Positions 1 to 7,067 of a DNA stretch of 49,049 nucleotides are shown piece after piece. Both the position numbers and the translations under genes were made by a program. Numbering within the stretch: position 1 is the stretch's first letter; every line of letters begins with the position of its first letter. This DNA comes from Pseudomonas sp. RIT-PI-q (lineage in GTDB: Bacteria > Pseudomonadota > Gammaproteobacteria > Pseudomonadales > Pseudomonadaceae). Location: assembly GCF_001297125.1 (NCBI RefSeq), contig NZ_LHPC01000024.1, positions 1 through 49,049 of the forward strand, read 5' to 3'. The notes beneath the pieces are model-generated. The model did no database searches. It saw nothing but the letters and a program-made list of their open reading frames with translations, and had not been told where the DNA came from.

Positions 1-440
1 CGGTTATCCTGTTGAAACGCGTCATCGTTAACGACCTTCGCTGGCAAGCCAGCTCCTACAGGTCGAGCGTTAGCTCGCCCACAGCTTTTGCGAGCAAGCT
101 CGGCTCCTACGGAGCAGCGAACGCAACACCTGAAAACCACCACCCTCTGTAGGAGCTGGCTTGCCAGCGAAGCATTCGAATGCGCCACGGTTGTCCTGTT
201 GAAACGCGTCATCGTTAACGACCTTCGCTGGCAAGCCAGCTCCTACAGGTCGAGCGTTAGATCGCCTGCAACTTTTGCGAGCAAGCTCGGCTCCTACGGA
301 GCAGCGAATGCAAACCTGAAAACCACCACCCCCTGTAGGAGCTGGCTTGCCAGCGAAGCATTCGAATGCGCCATGGTTATCCTGTTGAAACGCGTCATCG
401 TTAACCTCCTTCGCTGGCAAGCCAGCTCCTACAGGTCGGG
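1..440. repeat. Tandem higher-order REP array (about 187-bp unit, 2.3 copies)
   Basis: A composite unit of about 187 bp begins at 1, 188 and 374; the last copy is partial and the array continues off the left edge. Each unit carries REP arms related to GTAGGAGCTGGCTTGCCAGC in both orientations, a second REP type (GCGAGCAAGCTCGGCTCC), and a shared spacer reading CCTGTTGAAACGCGTCATCG. Copies differ by a few substitutions. Open frames crossing it are repeat artefacts. Nothing else is seen between 440 and the dgt start. Confidence 0.85.
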
Positions 441-566
441 GGGCATCTGTGAGAAAGACATCACCGGCAAGCCGTGCACCTACAGCTGCGTGCGTGTTTT
501 TCCCTTGCAGGTCCAGACGCGAACCCGGAAGCTAGGGATTCAGTCACCTGACGGAGAGAACCAGCC

Positions 567-1895
567 TTGGATTGGCAAACCCTGCTTACCCGCGAACGCC
601 TCGGAAAGCCTCTGCACAGCCCGCAAGAACTCGGCCGCAGTCCTTTCCATAAAGACCACGACCGCATTATTTTCTCGGGGGCGTTTCGCCGTCTCGGGCG
701 CAAGACGCAGGTCCATCCGGTCTCCAGCAACGATCACATCCACACGCGATTGACCCACTCGCTGGAAGTCAGCTGTGTCGGTCGTTCACTGGGCATGCGT
801 GTCGGTGAAACCATCCGTAGCGCCCTGCCCGACTGGTGCGAACCGAGCGATCTGGGGATGGTCGTGCAATCGGCCTGCCTGGCCCACGACATCGGCAATC
901 CGCCCTTCGGTCACTCCGGCGAAGACGCGATTCGCCACTGGTTCCAGCAAGCTGCCGGCCGTGGCTGGCTGGATGCAATGAGCGAAGTCGAACGCGACGA
1001 CTTCCTCAATTTCGAAGGCAACGCACAAGGCTTCCGGGTACTCACCCAGCTGGAATATCACCAGTTCGACGGCGGCACCCGGTTGACCTATGCCACCCTT
1101 GGTACTTATCTCAAATACCCATGGACGGCCAAACACGCCGATTCGCTGGGCTACAAGAAACACAAGTTCGGCTGCTATCAGAGTGAGTTGCCGTTGCTGG
1201 AGCAGATCGCCCATAAACTCGGCCTGCCGCAACTCGAGGAACAGCGCTGGGCCCGCCATCCGCTGGTTTATCTGATGGAGGCTGCGGATGACATCTGCTA
1301 CGCGCTGATCGATCTGGAAGACGGTCTCGAGATGGAATTACTGGACTACGCCGAAGTCGAGTCCCTGTTGCTGGACCTGGTAGGCGATGATCTTCCGGAA
1401 ACCTATCGTCAGCTCGGGCCGAAAGATTCGCGGCGACGCAAACTGGCGATTCTGCGCGGCAAAGCCATCGAGCACCTGACCAACGCCGCCGCCCGCGCCT
1501 TTGTCGAGCAACAGGACGCATTGCTCGCCGGTACGCTGCCTGGCGATCTGGTGGAGCACATGCACGGTCCGGCCAAGCGTTGCGTACTGAATGCCAAGGA
1601 CATGGCGCGCAAAAAAATATTCCAGGACAAGCGCAAGACCCTCCACGAAATCGGCGCGTACACCACGCTGGAAATTCTGCTCAACGCCTTCTGCGGCGCG
1701 GCGCTGGAACAGCACAACGGTCGAACACCCTCCTTCAAGAGTCGCCGCATCCTCGACCTGTTAGGCAACAATGCGCCCGACCCGAATGGCCCGTTGCACA
1801 CCTCGTTTCTGCGCATGATCGACTTCATTGCCGGCATGACCGACAGCTATGCGAGCGACATGGCGCTGGAGATGACCGGGCGATCAAGCCGCTGA
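567..1895 (+). CDS. dgt: Deoxyguanosinetriphosphate triphosphohydrolase-like protein
   Basis: HD-superfamily dNTP triphosphohydrolase of 442 residues, expected to cleave dGTP or other dNTPs to nucleoside and triphosphate in the cytoplasm. The metal-site signatures are visible: an N-terminal [10 protein letters not shown] segment, THSLEVS, then [15 protein letters not shown] (the HD pair) near residues 105-120. The length fits the bacterial dGTPase-like family. I chose the TTG at 567 because it starts the family's [14 protein letters not shown]-terminus and GGAGAG lies 8-15 bases upstream. It stands alone, between a REP array and a signalling locus on the same strand. A perfect 11-bp hairpin follows the stop. 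Which dNTP is preferred cannot be read from the sequence. Confidence 0.93.
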   Translation: MDWQTLLTRERLGKPLHSPQELGRSPFHKDHDRIIFSGAFRRLGRKTQVHPVSSNDHIHTRLTHSLEVSCVGRSLGMRVGETIRSALPDWCEPSDLGMVVQSACLAHDIGNPPFGHSGEDAIRHWFQQAAGRGWLDAMSEVERDDFLNFEGNAQGFRVLTQLEYHQFDGGTRLTYATLGTYLKYPWTAKHADSLGYKKHKFGCYQSELPLLEQIAHKLGLPQLEEQRWARHPLVYLMEAADDICYALIDLEDGLEMELLDYAEVESLLLDLVGDDLPETYRQLGPKDSRRRKLAILRGKAIEHLTNAAARAFVEQQDALLAGTLPGDLVEHMHGPAKRCVLNAKDMARKKIFQDKRKTLHEIGAYTTLEILLNAFCGAALEQHNGRTPSFKSRRILDLLGNNAPDPNGPLHTSFLRMIDFIAGMTDSYASDMALEMTGRSSR

Positions 1896-1906
1896 TGACA
1901 ATGGTC

Positions 1907-1939
1907 GATCAGCCATTACGCCGTACGGAATGGCTGATC
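1907..1939 (+). terminator. Hairpin after dgt, possible terminator
   Basis: Perfect 11-bp inverted repeat, GATCAGCCATT (1907-1917) and AATGGCTGATC (1929-1939), with an 11-base loop that itself contains CCGTACGG. It starts 11 bases after the dgt stop. There is no uridine run on the + strand, so it may be a weak or Rho-assisted terminator or an mRNA-end stabiliser. Confidence 0.45.
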
Positions 1940-2075
1940 AGCCACTAAAAACCCAACTGCATTCAACGCGTGCTGAATCGCCCTACATGTCATGGCGAGC
2001 GAACTGATCGATTGCCCGGTATTCTCGCGAAATAATTCCGCTTCCCTCTGTTCGACAGATGAGTGTGAATAACCA

Positions 2076-2468
2076 ATGTTCAAAGACGATCTACGCATCT
2101 TGCTGGTGGAAGATCATCCCTTTCAACTCAGGGCGACTCAGTACCTGCTTGAGAGTTACGGCTTCACCCAACTGACCACCACTGACAGTGCCGAAGGTGC
2201 CTTGCATCAGATGCTCGGTGCTGTGCAACCATTCGATATTCTTTTGTGTGACCAATGCCTTCCCGACCTTCCCGGAATTGAATTGGTTGAATTGGCCAGT
2301 CATCGAGGGATGATCAGACAAGCCATACTTCTAAGCAGCCTGACGCCGATTGAACTGGACGGACTTGAAAGAATGGCGCACAAACATGGGCTGCCCTTAC
2401 TGGGCTACTTGATAAAACCACTGAAACAATCAGAATTTAGAAACTTATTGACCTTGGCATCTTTATAA
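2076..2468 (+). CDS. Stand-alone receiver protein resembling the RocR receiver domain
   Basis: A single CheY-like receiver of 130 residues with no output domain. The phosphorylation pocket is intact: acidic pair E12-D13, phospho-acceptor D59 in LLCDQCLPD, S87 and K114 in IKPL. The pattern VEDHPFQ, ILLCDQCLPDLPGIEL, ILLSS and LGYLIKP resembles the receiver of RocR from the P. aeruginosa Roc system, but the EAL phosphodiesterase domain that RocR carries is absent: the protein stops right after the receiver fold. It lies 243 bases before a RocA-like regulator and a RocS/BvgS-like kinase on the same strand. Inference: it competes for, or buffers, phosphoryl groups from that kinase's Hpt domain. 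A simple CheY-like adaptor is the alternative. Confidence 0.85.
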   Translation: MFKDDLRILLVEDHPFQLRATQYLLESYGFTQLTTTDSAEGALHQMLGAVQPFDILLCDQCLPDLPGIELVELASHRGMIRQAILLSSLTPIELDGLERMAHKHGLPLLGYLIKPLKQSEFRNLLTLASL

Positions 2469-2607
2469 AAACCCATCTAAAAACCACTCAAAACCAAACT
2501 TGAAACTTACATCTGAAAAACTTTATAAACGTTGACCAAACACCCATAACTTTCAGCTAGCATCATAGAAAACCTTGTTGATGCGTAGTCCTTTTCCTCT
2601 TACTTTG

Positions 2608-2621
2608 TAGGATTATTCCTA
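2608..2621. promoter_or_regulatory. RcsAB-box-like palindrome upstream of response regulator gene
   Basis: TAGGATTATTCCTA has arms TAGGA and TCCTA around TTAT. It matches 12 of 14 positions of the enterobacterial RcsAB box TAAGAATATTCCTA. It lies in an AT-rich stretch about 90 bases before a regulator of the RcsB/EvgA/BvgA class, so autoregulation is plausible. This is inference from pattern only. Confidence 0.4.
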
Positions 2622-2711
2622 TATTGCTGCTACGGGTCCGTCAGATCATGTGTCACCTCAACTATCTGAGCTAAGGTGCGCGCTTTATTTGAACTCGCAT
2701 GGGATTTGATT

Positions 2712-3338
2712 ATGAACTCCGTTTTTATTGTCGACGATCACCCTGTCATCCGCCTTGCCGTTCGAATGTTGCTTGAACACGAAGGTTACAAAGTCGTCGG
2801 TGAAACTGATAATGGGGTCGACGCCATGCAGATGGTTCGCGAATGCATGCCCGATCTGGTCATACTCGACATCAGCATTCCGAAACTGGATGGGCTGGAA
2901 GTTCTCTCACGCTTCAACGCAATGAGTACCCCCCTAAAAACTTTAGTGTTAACTGCGCAGTGCCCGACGATGTTCGGTATCCGTTGCATGCAATCCGGTG
3001 CATCAGGGTATGTGTGCAAACAGGAAGACCTGAGTGAACTGGTCAGCGCCATCAAAGCGGTATTGTCAGGTTACAACTACTTCCCAAGTCAGGCCTTGAA
3101 CCCTGTTCGCAGTGAAGACGCACGTTACGCCGACCTGGAGTTGTTCAAGTCAGTCAATGACCGGGAGTTGATGGTATTGCAACTTTTCGCCCAAGGCCGA
3201 ACCAACAAGGAAATTGCCAAAGGCATGTTCCTGAGTAATAAAACCGTCAGCACCTATAAAAAACGACTCATGCAAAAGCTCAAGGCTCAATCGCTGGTCG
3301 AGCTCATCGAAATGGCAAAACGTAACGCGTTAGTGTGA
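2712..3338 (+). CDS. LuxR/NarL-type response regulator (RocA/BvgA/EvgA class)
   Basis: Two-domain DNA-binding response regulator of 208 residues. The receiver (about 1-120) has D8-D9, phospho-acceptor D53 in VILDISIPK, and a T-A switch segment LVLTAQ. The C-terminal LuxR helix-turn-helix (about 142-205) reads NDRELMVLQLFAQGRTNKEIA then SNKTVSTYKKRLMQKL. I chose the ATG at 2712 because it begins the canonical receiver strand MNSVFIVDDHP; an in-frame GTG at 2676 would add 12 residues with no family support. Its stop overlaps the GTG of the downstream sensor kinase, indicating translational coupling and a cognate pair. An RcsAB-like palindrome lies upstream. The family (BvgA, EvgA, RocA) controls virulence, fimbrial or efflux genes; the targets here are unknown. 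Confidence 0.92.
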   Translation: MNSVFIVDDHPVIRLAVRMLLEHEGYKVVGETDNGVDAMQMVRECMPDLVILDISIPKLDGLEVLSRFNAMSTPLKTLVLTAQCPTMFGIRCMQSGASGYVCKQEDLSELVSAIKAVLSGYNYFPSQALNPVRSEDARYADLELFKSVNDRELMVLQLFAQGRTNKEIAKGMFLSNKTVSTYKKRLMQKLKAQSLVELIEMAKRNALV

Positions 3339-6300
3339 GAGACAGGATGCCCAGTCGTATAAAGGATTATCTGCTACTGATGGCCGCGGGCGTATGCCTG
3401 AGCACTTCGGTGGCCGCTGCGCAGACCGCCAGCGAGCACTACACCCTGCTCAGTCGCTCAACGACCGGAAACCTGGAAGTCCAGCTGGATAAATCACAAC
3501 GGCAATGGGTCAAGAATAAACGTGAACTGATCCTCGGCACCTCAGCCCCGGATTATCCTCCCTTCGACTTGACTATCAGCGGCCACGACTATGAAGGTTT
3601 CACCGCCGATTACGCGGGCATCCTCAGCAAGACCACCGGTTTGCCAATCAAGGTTCAGCGCTTCGCCTCCCGCGGTGCGGCGATCGAGGCGCTTGAAAAC
3701 GGCGAAGTCGACCTGCTCGGCACCGCCAATGGATTCGAGGCACGCAACGCCGACATTGTGCTTTCCACGCCCTACGCCGTGGATCAACCGGTTCTGGTAA
3801 CGCGCGAAGGGGAAACCCGGTCCCTGACCGATGGCCTTGCCGATTTGCGGCTGAGCATGGTGTATCACTATTTGCCGCTGGAAGAGGTCAAGGCGATGTA
3901 TCCGAAGGCGATCATCACCTCCTATCCGTCCTACCAGAATGCGATCAACGCGGTGGCCTTCGACCAGGCTGACGTGTTTCTCGGCGACACCATTTCTACC
4001 CATTACATGATCAACAAGGGGTATCTGAGCAACATCCGCATGGCCAACTTTGGCAAACACGAAGCCCACGGTTTCAGTTTTGCCGTGCACAAGAACAACC
4101 CGGAACTGCTGGGCATCATCAATGCGATGCTCATGCTCGTACCCACCAGCGAGCGAGAAAACATTGCCAAGCGCTGGAGTGCCGGCAGTGACATTTTGCT
4201 CACCGATCAAAAGCTGGATCTCAGCTACAGCGAGGAACGCTGGCTGGCGCAACATCCGGTGGTACGCGTAGTGGTCAATGAGGCCTTCGCACCGCTGACG
4301 TTTTTCGACAGTGACGGCAATTTTCGTGGTGTCACCGCCGACCTGCTCGAGCTGATCAGATTGCGCACCGGCTTGCGCTTCGACATCCATCGCAGCCGAA
4401 CCAATGGCGAGATGATCGAGCAGATCGAGAACAATCAAGCTGACCTGATCCCCGCCCTGCTGCCCAGTACCTCACGTGAAACGACGTTAAACTTCACCCG
4501 TCCCTATCTGCAAAACTCTTTCGTCCTGCTGACGCGCAAAGCCGCTGACAGCCCGAAAAATCTTGCGCAACTCCAGGATAAACGCCTGGCCATCACCCAG
4601 GGCAATCCGTTGCTCGACTACCTGCGCAGCGAGTTCCCGCGAATCCACCTGATTGAAACCGCAGACACATTCAGCGCCGTGGAATTGCTCGCCGAGGGCA
4701 AGGCGGAAGGTGCGGTGAACTCGCTGGTGATTGCCAACTACTTCATCTCATCGCGCCTGTTCGAGCACACACTTCAAATCAGCACCACCATCGGCACCCG
4801 ACAAGCCGCATTCGCGCTCGCCACCAGCCGCGACGCCAAAGAACTTAACTCGATTCTCAACAAGGCGTTGCTGAGCATCGCGCCAGAAGAGCTGGGCATC
4901 ATCAACAGCCGCTGGCGTGGGTATTCGGCGTCTTCGCAAAGCACCTGGCGCAGCTATCACCGAGTGTTCTTTCAGGTCGTTATCGGTGCCGGTGTCCTGC
5001 TGCTGATTTCCGTTGCCTGGAACGCCTACATGCGTCGTCAGATCAACCAGCGCAAGGCGGCCGAGCGTGCGTTGAACGATCAATTCGAATTCATGCGATC
5101 ACTGGTCAACGGCACGCCCCATCCGATTTACGTGCGTGATCGTCAGGGCCTGCTGCAAAGCTGTAACGACAGTTACCTGGAAGCCTTCTGCGCAAAACGT
5201 GAGGACGTGATCGGTAAAAGCGTCATGCAGGGCAACATGAGCAATGCGTTCGAAGCCTGGGAATATCAGGCCGACTATCAGCGCGTCGTGGCCGAGGGCA
5301 TCCCGTTGATTCTCGACCGTGCGCTGCATATCGGTGGCCGCAGGCTGACGATTTACCACTGGATTCTTCCCTACCGTGATTCGAGCGGTGAAGTGCAAGG
5401 CATCATCGGTGGCTGGATCGACATCAGCGAACGTCGGCAACTGTTCGATGATCTGCGCTGCGCGAAAGAGCGCGCCGATGAAGCCAATCGAGCCAAAAGC
5501 ACGTTTCTGGCCACCATGAGTCATGAGATCCGCACCCCGATGAATGCAGTCATCGGCATGCTCGAGCTGACACTAAAGCGTATCGAACACAACCACCCGG
5601 ATCGTCCGGCCATCGATGTGGCGTACAACTCGGCAAGGGACCTGCTGGAACTGATCGGCGACATTCTCGATATTGCACGGATTGAATCCGGACACCTGAG
5701 CCTGAGCCCGGAGCGGGTCAATCCAGGAGAGATCATTGCGTCGGTGGTGCGGATTTTCGATGGACTGGCTCGCCAGAAGAATCTCGAACTGCGAGTGGAG
5801 TTCCACCCTGCCAACCCGGCGATCGACGTCTTGCTGGACCCGATGCGTTTCAAGCAGGTGTTGTCCAACCTGATCAGCAACGCCATCAAGTTTACGGAGC
5901 AGGGCCAGGTAAGGATTACCGTCGACCTGCACCCGACCGTCGACCCTGAACGGGTGCAGATGCAGTTACATGTTCAGGACAGCGGCATCGGCATCAGCGA
6001 ACAGGATCAGCAGCGCTTGTTCGAACCCTTCGCCCAGGCCAGTGATACGGGCCAGTCAGGCCGAGGGGGCGCAGGGCTCGGGTTGGTGATCAGCCGCAGC
6101 CTGTGCGAAATGATGGGTGGCAGTCTGCACTTGAGCAGCCAGCCGGGTTTCGGCACTCGTGTCCAGGTTTCGTTGAACCTGGCAACACTGCCACTCGAGC
6201 CGTTGCTGGCAACACTGCCACTCGAGCCGTTGCTGGCAACTGCTGAAGCGCACATCCACACCACCACGACCCCGTTGAACGTTTTAGTGGTCGATGATCA

Positions 6301-7018
6301 CCCGGCCAATCGCTTGCTCATGTGCCAGCAACTGGAGTTCCTGGGGCATCGATTCAGCGTCGCCGTTGATGGCCAGGCGGGATTCGAGGCGTGGAAAGCC
6401 GAGCCGTTCGATCTGGTGATTGCCGATTGCAACATGCCAACCCTCAATGGATACGAACTGGCCCGCGCCATTCGTCACCATGAACGACAAACCCGACGCC
6501 TGCCCTGCACCCTCCTGGGGTTCACCGCCAACGCACAACCGGAAGAAGTACAACGCTGCAAACAGGCCGGGATGGACGACTGCCTGTTCAAACCCCTCAC
6601 CCTGACAGCGTTGAGCCAATGGATTGAAGGGCTCGAGCCAACCGTCCGCGATCCGGCCTTTAGTCTGCAAGGGCTGCGCCTGTTGACGGGGGGTAACCCG
6701 GCATTGGACCTGCGTTTACTGACCGAACTGCTGAGCAGCAACCGTCAGGACCGAGAAGCCTTGTTGGTGCTGTCCCAAGCCGAGGGCGCGCAGTCATTTC
6801 TCGACATTGCCCACAAAATCAAGGGCGCCGCACGAATCGTCCAGGCCTCCCGGTTGATCGATAGCTGCGAGGCGCTGGAGAAGGCCTGCCATCACGTGTT
6901 TGACCACCAGGAAGTGGCCGATTGCAGCAAGGCCTTGGAGCGCACCATGCTCGAACTGGAGCACGCGTTGCAGCAACAAATCGGAGAAAACGACAAAAGC
7001 AGAATGACAGAGCCTTAA
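3335..7018 (+). CDS. BvgS/RocS-like unorthodox hybrid sensor histidine kinase
   Basis: Large phosphorelay kinase, 1227 residues from the GTG that overlaps the regulator's stop; an ATG at 3347 preceded by GAGAGACAGG is an equally good start. In order: signal peptide (cleaved near SVAAA), two periplasmic SBP_bac_3 domains (about 50-280 and 305-520), a transmembrane helix (about 545-565), PAS (about 580-705), HisKA with H730 in MSHEIRTPMN, HATPase (about 840-945), receiver with D1031 in IADCNMP, and an Hpt domain with H1160 in AHKIKGAAR. This is the BvgS/EvgS/RocS architecture; tandem binding domains sense small ligands in the periplasm. The linker between HATPase and receiver holds a perfect 27-bp tandem duplication (residues 949-966). 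Partners are probably the two response regulators upstream. The ligand is unknown. Confidence 0.93.
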   Translation: MRDRMPSRIKDYLLLMAAGVCLSTSVAAAQTASEHYTLLSRSTTGNLEVQLDKSQRQWVKNKRELILGTSAPDYPPFDLTISGHDYEGFTADYAGILSKTTGLPIKVQRFASRGAAIEALENGEVDLLGTANGFEARNADIVLSTPYAVDQPVLVTREGETRSLTDGLADLRLSMVYHYLPLEEVKAMYPKAIITSYPSYQNAINAVAFDQADVFLGDTISTHYMINKGYLSNIRMANFGKHEAHGFSFAVHKNNPELLGIINAMLMLVPTSERENIAKRWSAGSDILLTDQKLDLSYSEERWLAQHPVVRVVVNEAFAPLTFFDSDGNFRGVTADLLELIRLRTGLRFDIHRSRTNGEMIEQIENNQADLIPALLPSTSRETTLNFTRPYLQNSFVLLTRKAADSPKNLAQLQDKRLAITQGNPLLDYLRSEFPRIHLIETADTFSAVELLAEGKAEGAVNSLVIANYFISSRLFEHTLQISTTIGTRQAAFALATSRDAKELNSILNKALLSIAPEELGIINSRWRGYSASSQSTWRSYHRVFFQVVIGAGVLLLISVAWNAYMRRQINQRKAAERALNDQFEFMRSLVNGTPHPIYVRDRQGLLQSCNDSYLEAFCAKREDVIGKSVMQGNMSNAFEAWEYQADYQRVVAEGIPLILDRALHIGGRRLTIYHWILPYRDSSGEVQGIIGGWIDISERRQLFDDLRCAKERADEANRAKSTFLATMSHEIRTPMNAVIGMLELTLKRIEHNHPDRPAIDVAYNSARDLLELIGDILDIARIESGHLSLSPERVNPGEIIASVVRIFDGLARQKNLELRVEFHPANPAIDVLLDPMRFKQVLSNLISNAIKFTEQGQVRITVDLHPTVDPERVQMQLHVQDSGIGISEQDQQRLFEPFAQASDTGQSGRGGAGLGLVISRSLCEMMGGSLHLSSQPGFGTRVQVSLNLATLPLEPLLATLPLEPLLATAEAHIHTTTTPLNVLVVDDHPANRLLMCQQLEFLGHRFSVAVDGQAGFEAWKAEPFDLVIADCNMPTLNGYELARAIRHHERQTRRLPCTLLGFTANAQPEEVQRCKQAGMDDCLFKPLTLTALSQWIEGLEPTVRDPAFSLQGLRLLTGGNPALDLRLLTELLSSNRQDREALLVLSQAEGAQSFLDIAHKIKGAARIVQASRLIDSCEALEKACHHVFDHQEVADCSKALERTMLELEHALQQQIGENDKSRMTEP
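6179..6241 (+). repeat. Perfect 27-bp tandem duplication in kinase linker
   Basis: Two identical 27-bp copies (6179-6205 and 6206-6232) followed by a partial third (6233-6240). They translate to LATLPLEPL twice, between the HATPase and receiver domains. Absence of any difference between copies suggests a recent slippage event. The frame is kept. Confidence 0.95.
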
Positions 7019-7067
7019 CTATGCTTGATCGCTGAGCAGTGTGTTAACCATCATGGAGAGACCTGCA

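Noticed and set aside
1..440. CRISPR array
   Set aside because: Repeats are long, composite and palindromic REP elements of about 187 bp, with conserved rather than unique spacers and no cas genes.
70..753. Open frames on both strands across the left repeat array
   Set aside because: They follow the repeat units and have no family-like segments; they arise from repeated REP sequence.
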